Part shown: one piece after another, positions 10,923 through 22,402 of the stretch
Position numbering within the stretch: position 1 is the stretch's first letter
Layout of the letters: every line of letters starts with the position of its first letter
DNA from: Thysanoteuthis rhombus
Taxonomy: Eukaryota; Mollusca; Cephalopoda; Oegopsida; Thysanoteuthidae
Direction: 5' to 3'
DNA: 64,000 nt
NCBI GenBank assembly: GCA_963457665.1
Contig: OY735237.1
Location: 5,023,832 to 5,087,831 of the forward strand
Notes under the pieces: model-generated
Told to the model about the DNA's origin: nothing
The model's database searches: none
Seen by the model: the letters and a program-made list of their open reading frames with translations, nothing else
Made by a program: the position numbers and the translations under genes

Positions 10923-12810
10923 TCTTGTGCCAGACTTCAAGCAAATCGCCCCCCAGCTTTTATTAACACCACTTAGCATCTTGGAGTTATCTCCCCTTAA
11001 ATGTTTCCCCCACATTTTTCTCGGGTCATGACCGTCATGAAAATTCCAAGTTAAATTGTCGTAAAAATGTTTAGGTAAGTTATTTTTCAATTCCCGTTTC
11101 AGAATTTTGCTTATTTCTTTTTATTTTGAACAATTTCGAGATTGTTTTCTCATAATTTCCGTACAAATTTGTGATAATTGTTTTTTTTAAAACATCCTGC
11201 GAATCGAATGACTTGAAAACACTCTCACTAACCGAATTCGTTTATTTACAAAACTAAAACATAGTTACAAGAAAATACACGTGGCTTTTTGGGAAACATT
11301 ATAAAATTTTAAAAACATACTTAAATAAAAAGTAAGCTGGTGTTTTGAAAAGTTTTAGTTGGTTTGTGTCTTGTTTATCATATTACAAACAACACACCCC
11401 CTGTAAAACTTATGCAATAAATGTTTTTCTCTATTTTAAAAAACAAAATAAGGTTGACGAAAATCCATTGGGAAAAAAAAAAACACCGGGAAACTTGTTA
11501 CTGACAATTTTATTTGAATAAAACTTTTACCTTAAAGAACTAGAAAGATGTCCTTTTATCGTCCATTTGCTGACTAGTCGTAAAACATACTGAAGACAAG
11601 ACTATTTTCAAATCGTTCCTTTTCAATTTTTGTGGCAAAAAACCCAAATCTGTTTTATTTAGTAGTTATTCAAATTTCTTCGATGAAACCTTTCCATTGA
11701 AAAGTCACCAATGTTTTTGTTTGTTAAATATTTGCCTAAGGTTAGATGGGTCGTAGAAAGTAAGAACGACCTGAGGGACGGAAACTGAGGGCCAAGTGTT
11801 TTAGCATTATAGTTTCATTGTAAATAACACCCTCGCTCCCAAGAAAAGACTCTTGAAAATTGATTTTTCTCAAAACTGATAAATATCCGTTGGAAAAGAA
11901 GGAAAATTACTTGCGATTTTTTCTCTATTTTGTTAGAAATTTGGTTTAAGATTCATTTTTTGAACCTCGCAGTCGAATCTAAAAAATCCATTTTACGTAC
12001 TTTCGATGTACTTGACTCTACAATCATCCAGAATTTTTTTAGTTTTCAAATTCTATTTACAATGTAATTATAATGATAAAAAAGGAACTTGTTATCCAGC
12101 ATTTTCACGGTGATACGGCTTACGTGAATTATCGTCTGCTTTTCCCACTTATCAATTATTTTCCGTTTGGTTTTAAAATATACCACAAGAACAAAAAGGA
12201 CAAAATTTAGAAATTTTGATATTTCGATTCTATCAATTTATCAATTCTAAATTTCAGGGGGATTCGGGTTGACTTGAGGAAGGAGACGATAAATCAAATT
12301 ATGTAAGCCCTATCTCCGTAAAAATGGCCGAAAATAGGTTTATCATTGTAGTTACATCGTAAACAGAGCCCTTTCCCTTGTGAAACCTTTAAAGAAAAAT
12401 TTAGAAATCCAACCAATATCCAGATGGTTGTAGAGAGTCAAATCAAAGCTCCTAAAATTAAGAGAAAAATGTTTCTAGGACAGCGAAGTTAGAAAAAAAA
12501 AGAAAAATGTATCTTAACCGAAATTTGGTATTATCCGAATCTAACCGCAATAAATTTTCATATACAATGGAAATTTTGGTGCCCACTCTCTTCGTTTTCT
12601 CAGTGGGTGCCCCACAAATGTGGCCCCTTGTATCAGTCAAAGCTTAACAGAAATAAAAATTCCTTTCCTGGTATACCGGAGTTATCTCCCTTCCAATAGT
12701 ATCTTCTCTTCAATAGCAACTAGGTTTACTTCTGAAGGAATATATATATTGTAGTTTAGTAGATGATTATCTCTCTGAATGCTCCATAGTTATGATCTTG
12801 TGCCAGACTT
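10923..12810. other. CpG-rich 1.86-kb block between 15-bp direct repeats
   Basis: TCTTGTGCCAGACTT occurs at 10923-10937 and again at 12796-12810. Between them is AT-rich DNA with many more CpG dinucleotides than its flanks (for example GTCGTAAAA, TACGTACTTTCGATG, CACGGTGATACGGCTTACG). GGAGTTATCTCCC is present near both inner ends (10983 and 12679). There is no recognisable coding frame. It could be an insertion with a target-site duplication. A caution is that CTTGTGCCA is itself part of a dispersed motif (33145, 44120, 48770). Confidence 0.45.
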
Positions 12811-13189
12811 GATATGATCTAAGAGAACCAAAACTTTTTTGAAGATAGACAATGGCTATTGGAAATGATTTCATGCAGGGCCTCAAGAGAGAAAATTTTC
12901 AAGGTGTTGCAAAGATGTTTTGCTCTCCACATGCTGCTCAAACAACCTTACCCATTAGCGATACTCTTTTCATCTGCTTTAACCCTTTTAGCATGCCATA
13001 CTATGCTCTTTTGCTGGTGAACAATAGTCAACTTATTTTATAGGTGAACGTATTGTATCGACTTGGAAGTTCCAATACACAGCTCTACCCGAGAAACTCT
13101 CTGGCTCCCCTTGGCTGTCTGGGCTTATGGGTGATGTGCCAGCTGTCCCCTTCACCTTCTCTCAGAGGCCCTGGATGCATTCTCTGGCA

Positions 13190-13440
13190 AAAGTTAAGAC
13201 CTTAGCTCTGCTGCTGCCATTTCACATTACACACGAGGCAATGATTTTGTTCCAATTTCTCAAACGATCCATGGAGACCTGAACATTGTTTGTAGTTGTA
13301 GTGGGTTCTAACGGCTTGGGGTGCTAGCCAGATATCAAAGATGGACTGCCTTATAGGGCTTCAACTGCCCTGTTATTTATCCATGGATAGCGGTTGGGGG
13401 GAGTGGATTCATGTCTTTCTCAAGGGCATTATGTTGGATG
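13190..13440 (+). repeat. Dispersed repeat E
   Basis: Second copy of the 3400-3670 repeat: GGCAATGATTTTG, CAAACGATCCATGGAGACCT, GGGGTGCTAGCC, GACTGCCTTATAGGGCT and GGATTCATGTCTTTCTCAA. Sequence further on (to about 13900) is GC-richer than average but unassigned. Confidence 0.65.
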
Positions 13441-13449
13441 GCAGAAGCA

Positions 13450-14770
13450 AAAGTCAAGGGATTGATCTTATATCCAGTGCCCACTGATAATGATAAATAG
13501 AATATGCAAATGCAGAAAGCATCCTTGGGACACCTCGATGACAGGTGGTAATGGAAAACATCCTGACGATTGTGTTTACAAAAAGGACATGCTACCCGAA
13601 TGGAAAGCCGTGAAAGCAACAGCTGTTCTTACCTGAAGAAGCCTCATCCATATGGGCAGATACTTCAAAAAGCATAGATGGATGTGGGCGGTGACACCAA
13701 AAAGCGTGGCTTGATCTGCCAAACGTGTGGGCATAGATCCCCTACAAGAAGGTGATAATTGCCGTCTTAGGAGACCAGATTTCTAGTGATAGCAGATTAC
13801 AAGACACCTAGGCAGCTTTCGTGTGCCTATCTGTCGTCCTGAGCACTACTCAATCTATCCATTCTCCATACGCCACTTGGAATTATACCAAATAAAAATA
13901 TACGCCTATATTTTTATAAATCTGTATCCTGTCTTCTTTTGGAATACCTTGAAGTTTCAGGCTTATGTAACAATTAGCGTGAAGTGAATGCAAACTGTCT
14001 CTGCTAATCATTTCCATTTGCCATGCTGATGACTATTGGGCCACCCAATACCCAAATAAAAAACAAAAACAAACAAACAGACCCAGTTAAGATTCTCATT
14101 TTTTACCTTTTTATAAACTTGTATCTAACTATATACATATGAAATGTATTTTTATGTATGTTGTTTGTATGTTTAGATTAAATCAACATCAATTACGTTG
14201 AGGAGAGTTTTATGTTGTCTTTATCATATTATAGATAAGAATTTTATTTGTTAGGTATATTACTTATAAATATTTATATGAAATAATCATATAACTATTA
14301 TTTTGACATTTCTGAACACTTTTTACTTTGCGATGCTATCCATACCAAAGTGAATGTGCACTTTTTCCTCTAAATTTGAACTGTAACAATAAACTTATTC
14401 CATTGTTTATATTACCAAGAAACACATAGCATTTCAATTTAAATTATGAAATTTCACTGGTAAGAAAACATAATCATATCTATAGAGTTGCATTTAGCAG
14501 AATGATAGACAGTTGCTGTTTTTAAATTTGTATGATCGAAATGTGTCTACAGTGGGCCATTAAAGTGATGAATACAAAAGAAGTTCTCTTGTTTTGTTTC
14601 AGACAAGTTAATAACTTTTTTTTTTTGATAGTATTGTATACACTCATTTTATTACATGCATATAAGTGATTATTTAAACAAAGATATAACAATTTTGTTT
14701 AATATCACATTTGTCAAATACATGAATTGTAATAATGCTACATTTCAATGCTGATAATGTATTTTGAACT
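13450..14770. other. No recognised feature
   Basis: 13450-13900 is moderately GC-rich without a conserved frame. 13900-14770 is plain AT-rich sequence. Confidence 0.4.
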
Positions 14771-14772
14771 GT

Positions 14773-14812
<40 letters not shown>

Positions 14813-14813
14813 A
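14773..14813. repeat. (TA)n(GA)n microsatellite
   Basis: TA dinucleotides followed by about 14 GA dinucleotides. Confidence 0.95.
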
Positions 14814-15176
14814 ACTATACAAATTGACATTTTTCTGATGAAATGAATTGATATTCTTTGTCAAACTGTTGAATCAATGGAAATTGCTTTTCATTGAAAC
14901 TTTCATTTGATGCTTTAAATGAAATGATAGATTGTTTCCTAAATACTCATATATACATAATTGAATATTGTGTTGCATATTTGCCTAAAAAAATCAAGAA
15001 AAGATGGAAATTTCCTGAACCGAAGATGAAGTCGAACGCCACAAATCTCTGGACTCTGCTAGCAAATTTCGAATTTGTTTGTTAAATAAAATCTTTGTGA
15101 TAAATGTCTTACTTTCCTTCATTATTATTTGCTTTCCAGTAAGATATGGAAGTCATAGAAAATACCTTCTACAATT

Positions 15177-15760
15177 GTTTTGGGTAGCCCTAAAAGTTTG
15201 TTCTCTATCTTTGGTTAGATTGCATTAGAAGTATTCAAATTTAAATTTGTTCATTTAAAAAGGCCCCTTTCGATTGTTGTGTGACAGCTATCATATCAGT
15301 GTTTATTGTCAAGATTGGCATATTTTTGTTTATTAGCATTTACCAGCAGATGGAGGAAATTAAGCATCATTTTCTGTATAATTTGCTTTTTTCATTGTAA
15401 GAAAAATAAAAATGCAGCTCAAACACAAAAAAAGTTTATGGAGAAGGTATTGTGAATAATCAAGTGTGTCAAAAGTGGTTTACAAAGTTTTGTGTTGGAG
15501 ATTTCTCACCAAATGATGCTCCATTGTAATGAAAACTAATTGAGGTTGATAGTTATCAAATCAGAAATTGTAATTGTAAATCAATGTTATACAAAACTGG
15601 AGATAACCAACAAATTCAAAATATCCAAATGCAAAATCAAGGGCTGAGAATCATTTGCACTGGCTTGGTTATATTAGTTGCTTTAATGTGTAGCAAAGGG
15701 ATCACCTGCTTATAAAGATGAAGTATTTTATTGCATTAGATTTTGTGTCAAATTGACTAC
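15177..15760 (+). pseudogene. mariner transposase N-terminal remnant
   Basis: From the ATG at 15350 the translation starts MEEIKHHFLYNLLF and, after one stop, continues VYGEGIVNNQVCQKWFTKF and CVGDFSPNDAP before further stops and VDSYQIR. This matches the first helix-turn-helix region of mariner transposases (HHFLFEFK..., VYGEGT...R.WF.KF..GDFS). The 5' lead at 15181-15345 includes GGGTAGCCCTAAAAGTTTGTTC, resembling a mariner terminal repeat, and shares ACAGCT(A/G)T(C/T)ATATCAG with the second copy at 41650. The catalytic domain is absent, so it is a truncated relic. Confidence 0.75.
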
Positions 15761-15866
15761 AATACACAATATGTGGTCCAAAATTCTGGAATTCTCATGT
15801 TTGGTACCAATACTTGACCCAACACTACTCACTTTTGAGTAAGTTGTGTCTTGGTGCTGCTGTTCA

Positions 15867-16370
15867 TCAGATGTGCCTTTGTTGCTTGCTGATATATTTT
15901 TATTTTGTAATTTTGTGGATTGTGAAAATGACAGAAAGAACCGGGTATTTTGATACTGTCTATAGTTTCAAGAGGTGTCATTTACCCCCTTTTTTTTTTT
16001 TTTTTTACGATTGAACTCCTTCTTTCGTTATCTTTCGTTAATTTTGATCTATACATTATTTATACATTTTTATATTTATTTCTGTCTTCTTTATTACCCC
16101 ACCCACACAGTTTCCTCTTCACCATCAAATGTGCCTTTGTTGCTTGCTGATATATTTTTATTTTGTGATTCTGTGAAAATGTCAGAAAGGACCGGGTATT
16201 TTGATACTGTCTATAGTTTCGAGAAGTGTCATTAATTTTTTTTTTTTTTTTTTTTTTGATGATTGAACTCCTACTTTTGTTATCTTTTGTTGATTTTTAT
16301 TTATATATTATCTATATATTTTTATATTTATTTCTGTCTTTACTACCCCACCTGCACAGTTTCTTCTTCA
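15867..16370. repeat. Tandem duplication, two copies of about 255 bp
   Basis: 15867-16124 and 16125-16370 repeat the same order: ATGTGCCTTTGTTGCTTGCTG, AACCGGGTATTTTGATACTG, a T homopolymer, GATTGAACTCCT, TTTCTGTCTT..TACCCCACC. Copies differ by scattered substitutions and T-run length, so the event is not recent. Confidence 0.9.
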
Positions 16371-16379
16371 TTTCTGCAT

Positions 16380-16950
16380 GAATTATGAGGGTCGACCTTG
16401 AAGAATTTGAGGGGAGGGGGGCATTTCTCGCTGTTGGCTCTGCCATTGTATGTTTGTTACATATTTACAATAAATGATACTAATAAATTATTTCATATAA
16501 CTTCATATCTATTTTCACTCACTGGCGGGGAATGACACCCAGCGTTCTTCTTGTAGCCTAGAGAAAAATTTGAATGAAGGTTTGTAAAAATGGAAAAATT
16601 TGTTACAAAGCAGATTCACTTTTAACGCTGTAGAGAATTATGGACCCTGAGTTCTGTGCTATAACGGGTCTACAGTGTAATCATTAATAGTCTTTATTTG
16701 TCTTACTAAATATGAATATTCATAAGGTTCACTGCAGAAATATTAATGTGTTTGACATTACTCGTAAATATTGTACTTGACCGCATGAAAACTGGTTTTA
16801 AAAACAGTGCAAAATTAAAGAGAACAAATTCTAAAATTTTGATTTTTTTTTTTCTTTTTTAATTCTCTTGATAATTTTGAATTTGGCAGGGTTGACCTCT
16901 GGGAAACTTGGGTTTTATTACTTGCTATGTATTGTAGGATATACAATATG
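16380..16950. other. No recognised feature
   Basis: Short G-rich patch near 16410-16430; otherwise unassigned. Confidence 0.4.
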
Positions 16951-16954
16951 TATT

Positions 16955-17012
16955 TACAGCAATACCTTGAGTTATGTGTTTTTTGATTTAGTACGGTTAA
17001 GGTATTGCTGTA
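16955..17012. repeat. 58-bp palindromic mini-element
   Basis: TACAGCAATACCTT at 16955-16968 and its exact reverse complement AAGGTATTGCTGTA at 16999-17012 enclose about 30 bp. Begins and ends in TA, as expected for a Tc1/mariner-type MITE inserted at TA. Confidence 0.7.
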
Positions 17013-17019
17013 CAAATAA

Positions 17020-18380
17020 ATGTTTCTAAGAATAAACTGAAAAAAAAATTATTACTAGTCATCATAGTCAATAATTGTAGAACCATTATGCACCCCCAAA
17101 TTCCATCAAAGAATTATATCAAAGGTATCAGAGGGGAATGACGCTCTATTCACTAACAGCAGTAATGTCATCCTCCAAAATAAATATATCTGTGGAGGGG
17201 CAAGAAGGTCCTTTTGCCATGGAGTAAGTTGGTCCCCGGGGCCAAAATAATGACAAAGTGTTGTTTTTTTTCTGGTTTCGTTTACTTTATTAGATATTGC
17301 GGTCACAGAAATTCAGCAGATTTGTTATTGTCTAATCATAGTTTACAGTGAAATCATTTTCTAATTTTTAAAATCTACTTTGTCTCCTGGAGGATTGCCA
17401 AGTATCATTATAACCTGCATGAGGATCTTGATGCTGATAACATTACAAGTGAATATTAATTTTCTGGATCATGGGGTGGTGGGCATAAAAAGATACAAAA
17501 AATGCACTATTTAATGTTCTTGTGAATTTTCTGCTCATTGGAAGTGAGGGACCCACTTGCCTTGTCCTCGTGTCACTTGGTCAGCTATGAGTCAAACTGT
17601 GAATTATGTCACGATTCTTTTGCCGTTTATTGATATCCCAAATTCAAGCAAAGTATTGACGCTCAGATTAAACCATGAATGCTTCCTGTAACTCTAACTC
17701 AATCAAAATATTCTCAACATCGTTTTGTGAGCAAAAAGGGGCTTGACTAGCCCCAGTCACCCCACAAGTTGGTATTGTGATTGACTGTTTTGTAACCTGC
17801 ATATTATACTAGCCATGACCACTTCATTTTGTATATCATTTAATCGAATATATGAAATGTTTTACTATCTTATATTGATAACCTGGGTAGAAACTGATTC
17901 TTTTCTTGATCTGTGTTCTAGCCCTGCTAATGGCTATTTTAATTCTATGCTTGATTTTATATGTTGAGCTGGTGTATATAATTCAAACAAGTGTAATTTG
18001 CAAAAGTGTAGCATTCCAGGATCAAATCTGGTGATGATCGGAGGTTAGGGAGATAGAACAAAAATGTTTGACCCGACAGGCAAAAATAATTGGGGAAGGG
18101 GTTCATTTTACGTTGTGAAATTTGTAATGAGAATGCAAACAGGAAATAAAACCAAAATTGAGTCGTGTATTTATTTATTATCAAAAATAATTTTAGTCAT
18201 GAAAAATATTCACAAGTTTGTTAGGGAGAAAATCAAATTAGTATTGCTTTTACATCATATTTACCCAGTTCAGAAAAAAAGCAACCAAAACAAAGAAATA
18301 TAGAAATACTACTATAATTCACCAAATGTCTGTCTGTATGTGACAATGTGAATCAGGAACCACGCAACGTATCCCCATTA
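17020..18380. other. No recognised feature
   Basis: AT-rich stretch; no conserved frame or repeat match noticed. Confidence 0.4.
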
Positions 18381-18399
18381 AATTTTTAGTTGTTATTAA

Positions 18400-18810
18400 T
18401 AAGATCCTTGAGGATAGTTTTTAAAAAATTCAAAAATAAAAGTATGAGATCTGTGTGTTCACACTCACTCCAATAATAATGATCTGATTTCCATCTATCT
18501 ATCTTTCTATATAATAATACTAGCAGTCTGATTGTGTTTATGTATATGGCTTCTATGTAGCCAAACCAGTGCATTGTAATCTGAGGTATTGATTTAAGGT
18601 AGCCCTAAAATGCACTAACTTGAAGAATGCAAAAAAAACCTGAGTGATCTGCATCTAAATAATAATAGTGTAGGATTTGCATTCATACTCACTGTGATGT
18701 CAATGATCCAATTTCCATCTATCTATCTATCTCTAAAAGACTCATTCTATTTATCTGTATACGGCCTCTAAATAGCCAAGAGTTATTGAATTGAGGTGCC
18801 CCTGAAAAAA
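18400..18810. repeat. Degenerate tandem repeat with CTAT tracts
   Basis: Two successive units of about 200 bp share CACTCACT, AATGATC(T/C)GATTTCCATCTATCTATC or its variant, TATGGCTTCTATGTAGCCAA/TACGGCCTCTAAATAGCCAA, and TTGAGGT. The TCTA runs and layout resemble non-autonomous rolling-circle elements, but no CTRR end was found. Confidence 0.6.
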
Positions 18811-18829
18811 CTGTTTGGATTTCTTATTT

Positions 18830-19670
18830 GGGCCGTAGGCCCCCCATGGGAACTGGTGCAAAATCCGCTAGTCTTTTTAGTACAAAATTCTGTTGGCAAT
18901 TAAAAAGATTATTGGCAAAATTCAAATATAAACCTCTGTGTGTTACTTTTTCTAGATACTAAACAGTGTTCAAATCACTCTTGGTCATCTAAAAATATGT
19001 GTTATTCTCCTCTTTTTTCATATTGAACTGTACTGATCATCTAATTGAGTTCACATGATCCAAAAGGATGTACACCCTCCTGGTGGGGCCACAGTATAAA
19101 TGTGTGATCTCTATCTATAAAACAAACCGGACAATGATCTTTATCTCAAGGACCATATCAGTATCTCTATTAACAGCTTATTGGAGATGTAGATGTTATG
19201 TGTTTGTGAAACACATTGTTAGGTTTACTCTAATATATATTGTCATGAAGATGGCCTAGCTATGGAATCTCCCCTTCACCCTGTAATTTTTAATATCTAC
19301 ATGGAGATTTTTGATCTTACCTTACTCATTTGAATCCTTTGGTCAGGCTTAGGTACATGAATGATGTTTATACCCTGGCCTAACCTGGTGGAGGTACATT
19401 GAACTCAATTAGACCAATTATACAAGTCTGGAAGGTACAGCACAATAAATGAACAACAGAGATGAAGAAAATAGTCTGATTGAATCAATAAATGATCCTC
19501 AGAACTAGTATTCAAATCAATTTACAAGTTCAGCTTCAACTATATAATTTTGTACCTCTGACTGGTTTACTCTGACTGATGTTGCTGGAACACTAATGAA
19601 TTTTTGTGAGTATTATAACTCAGTAGTAGTCTATATAATCTATTTTGGGTGTTATATATAGGAGATCAAA
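18830..19670. other. No recognised feature
   Basis: Downstream of the MINPP1-like gene on its strand; could hold its last exon or 3' UTR but I cannot identify it. Confidence 0.35.
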
Positions 19671-19679
19671 TTTCTTTGA

Positions 19680-19985
19680 GTTCTTGAATTGTTTAAAAGT
19701 GAGAACATAAAGGTTTTCTATTGACTTTGTTAAGATTTCATGTTTTAGCCAAATCAAGTAGTATTGCAGAGACCCAGATTATGATGAGGTTTCTTCGTTT
19801 AGGGGAATAAACTTTATTTTTACATGAAAGTATACCAGATTATTTTGAGGTAATGCTTGTAAGAACTTAAATTGTTTAAAAAGTGACAAAATAAAGGCTT
19901 TCTATTGACTTTGTTAAAATTTCATACTTAGCTTGGCAATGTTGAACTATAGGAGACTTAGGTTGTGAAGATTCTTCTGTTAGTT
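19680..19985. repeat. Degenerate tandem duplication
   Basis: TTGAATTGTTTAAAAGTGA, AAAGG(T/C)TTTCTATTGACTTTG and TTA(G/A)(G/A)ATTTCAT repeat at 19682-19740 and 19867-19925, a spacing of about 185 bp. It lies just downstream of exon 4 of the MINPP1-like gene. Confidence 0.75.
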
Positions 19986-20181
19986 TGAATATAAGAATTA
20001 CAAATATGTATGAAAATGAATGCTTTTAGAAAAAGGTCCCTGCCAATGTAGAACAAGTTACAAAAGGATGGCTAAACAAATAAAATGTATATCATGTCAT
20101 TAAATTTCTATAACTAAATAATCCCATTATTAAAACCAGAAAATCCACAGATAGTGAGAAAGATCCGTTCAAATAACATAC

Positions 20182-20554
20182 TTTGTTGAATTCACAAGAC
20201 TCAATCTTTTTATACTTGTTAATAAATTGGTCTAGTGGACATGTTGTTCCGCATCCAGGAATGTTGATAAGACGTTCATTCAAATACATCTGTACGACAT
20301 AATCTGTCCCCTGTTCCATGAACATATCGACATATTTTCTCCTCGTACAGAGCCCTTCTTGGGAGGCACATTGGTATGTTACAACAGCAATGTTTCCTGC
20401 AAATGGTAGGATGTAACTGGAGAGAAATTTCCTGTGATGTTGTTTGTTGAAATTATCTGCTCTCAGGGGTATGTTGTCTTTGAAAAGTCCAAGGTCTGAG
20501 TAGACAGGAGCCAGGGTTTCTCCATGACCAAACATGAAATTGCCTTTGATGTAA
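20182..20554 (-). CDS. MINPP1: MINPP1-like phosphatase, coding exon 4 (residues 335-459)
   Basis: Encodes the second half of the histidine acid phosphatase fold. FMFGHGETLAPV (residues 341-352) matches the proton-donor region of multiple inositol polyphosphate phosphatases, normally FGHAET. It is followed by LGLFKDNIPL, the QHHRKFLSSYILPFAGNI region, and VVQMYLNERLINIPGC, all in family order. The acceptor is TTTTCAG at 20555-20561. The first base completes an Asn codon begun in exon 3, and 124 codons follow in frame. A GTATGT donor lies at 20176-20181. If it is used, the last residues are on a further exon, as in relatives with a short ER-retrieval tail. If not, the frame runs 29 more codons to a stop at 20092, ending in a hydrophobic stretch that the family lacks. 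Confidence 0.9.
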
Positions 20555-20605
20555 CTGAAAATGAAAGGATAAATATCTGTACCTTGCATAAATGAATCAG
20601 CTTGG

Positions 20606-20925
20606 ATCGTGCATGTACTAGAACTGATTATCTAAAAAGGAAAAAGATCTTCTGTCTAAAATTATCTTTAAAAAAATACCAGCAAATGATGTAGGCATTG
20701 TTGGCTCAAAATGACCATGGAGACCCCCAAAAAGTACCTTTTTGAAAAAACAAAAAAATGTTTTTAGATGGTGCATAGTTGTATACTCATGCAAACTTTC
20801 GAGGTTTCAGCCCTAAAATATATCCCCAGGAATACCCAGAGACCCACACAGATGAGCAAAGAGAGAAGAATCTGTAGCCCATTTGGTTGGTTGGTCGGGT
20901 GCGCCATTTGTGAGGTTACAGCTAT
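20606..20925 (+). repeat. Dispersed repeat C
   Basis: Collinear with 38156-38445: GTGCATGTACTAGAA, GGCATTGTTG, TGACC(A/G)T(G/A)GAGACCCCC, CTCATGCAAA, GAATCTGTAGCCCA and GGTTGGTC. Here it sits inside intron 3, about 50 bp upstream of the exon 4 acceptor on the opposite strand. Confidence 0.8.
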
Positions 20926-21250
20926 TTGAAAATGCAACATTCGTGAATGCTTGTTTCTAAGAGAAAAAAGTTAATGCTGAACTGAGCAGATTTATTGCTT
21001 TTCTGACATCATTTGTCTTCAGCTTGAAAGTTTCAGAAGTTTGAAGAAATTATGGCTCAAAATTCCCTTAATACAGAAAAATTGATAGAAAGTGATGTTC
21101 ACTCTCATTTCCTTGGCTGAGTGATTTTGAGAGATGCAGGAAATCTCCAATGAGACATGGGGAAATCCTGAGTAGCTTGACCGATGAATAGATTGATAAA
21201 TCTCTTTAAATCTCCTGAACTTTAGGGTTGTACCTCAACCTAAAAACAAG

Positions 21251-21420
21251 AAGTTGATAGTAAGGATAAATAGTTATATTTACATTAAATTTATTCCAAC
21301 ATGTTTTGCCTTTTAGCTTTATTAAAGTAGTAATTTCAAATGAGACAATATTGAAATGTTTGTTTATTTCAAGTAATAACATCTCACCAATTTGAGAAGT
21401 CATTGCAAGTGTTGACAGCA
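21251..21420 (-). repeat. Foldback family K, partial copy in intron 3
   Basis: Contains AAGTTGATAGTAAGGATAAATAG, AAATTTATTCCAACATGTTTTGCCTTTTAGC and TTTATTAAAGTAGTAATTTCAAA, the arm sequence of the inverted-repeat unit at 53758-53990, here split as shown. A frame across it is accidental. Confidence 0.75.
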
Positions 21421-22108
21421 TCGTTTCAGTGATCTGGAAACACAAAGGTCCTGCTTTGTGTACTAATAATAGACAACCCAGGCCTTTAAAGACACTGTCA
21501 TCAGAAACATTTAAAAAAAAAAAAAAGGAATTAAGTCAGACTGCTCAAACTAACAATGTATCACACAATGCTTTTATTTGCTGACAGAATCCATTGTGAA
21601 AACTGCCAAATCCCCTCCCTGAGAGCTAGTGTTGCTTTAGAGCTAATCAAGGCACACCTGATGTGATTTTTGTCATTTAAAAAGAAAAATTGAAGAAACA
21701 GTATACACCCACATGTCGACTGAGTGTATAAGTCAGACAAGTGTGATGTTCAACCCAATATGGTTTCCTTTACTCAACAAGGACAGGGTATAGAATTCCA
21801 GACACAAGGGACTAATTTGGCATAAATTTCCATTGTAAATTTAACCTGCCAATAAAAACCTATTAAGGGGAATTTTCGAAAAAACAAAAACATTTGATCT
21901 ACTCATTGAAAAGAGAGTGTGTGTGCATAAAATTTTGAGTTTTTAATGTGTACAGTTAAGTTTGAGCAAAGTCTGGATAGATAGATTGATACATATAAAT
22001 GTCAGAACACATGAATAACCTATACCCAGCGACAGTGATAAAACCTGTCTGTTGTGGATAGCAGTGATTAATAAATAAGAGCACTGATCAAACATTAAAG
22101 ATACTTAC

Positions 22109-22224
22109 TTTTGACCTGTCCTGTGAGCTCTCACTGATGTGAGTATGCTGAATAGAAGATCTTTCATGATGGGACAACTCTGCTGATAATTCACCTTGTA
22201 GCCATAAGCATTGATCCAATATTG
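22109..22224 (-). CDS. MINPP1: MINPP1-like phosphatase, coding exon 3 (residues 297-335)
   Basis: A 116-nt internal exon bounded by a CCTTAG acceptor at 22225-22230 and a GTAAGT donor at 22103-22108. It reads QYWINAYGYKVNYQQSCP then IMKDLLFSILTSVRAHRTGQ, which matches the LKQYW..GYGY.IN..SSC.L..DIF segment of vertebrate MINPP1. It enters in phase 0 and leaves two bases (AA) that exon 4's first T turns into Asn. Both joins are in frame with the flanking exons, which is strong support for the model. The exon was too short to stand out as an open frame. Confidence 0.9.
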
Positions 22225-22402
22225 CTAAGGGTGGAAAGAAAAAAAACTGTCATTAATTCTGTTGAATATCTCAAGGTTAGACATAAACAGCAAAATAATG
22301 TAATAATATACAAATTAAAAACATATGAACTGGGGAAATTTTTCAACATTTTTCTTTGAATTTTTTCCCAGATGAATCATTGTCAATTATTAATTTTTAA
22401 CT

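Noticed and set aside
19380-20091. Terminal exon with an ER-retrieval -DEL motif
   Set aside because: Scanned for stop-Leu-Glu-Asp on the minus strand. Only a weak LKLNL-stop after a poor acceptor near 19520-19545 was seen.
21206-21445. Extra exon of the MINPP1-like gene
   Set aside because: Exons 3 and 4 join in phase without it, and the sequence is a foldback family K copy also present at 50.5 and 53.8 kb.
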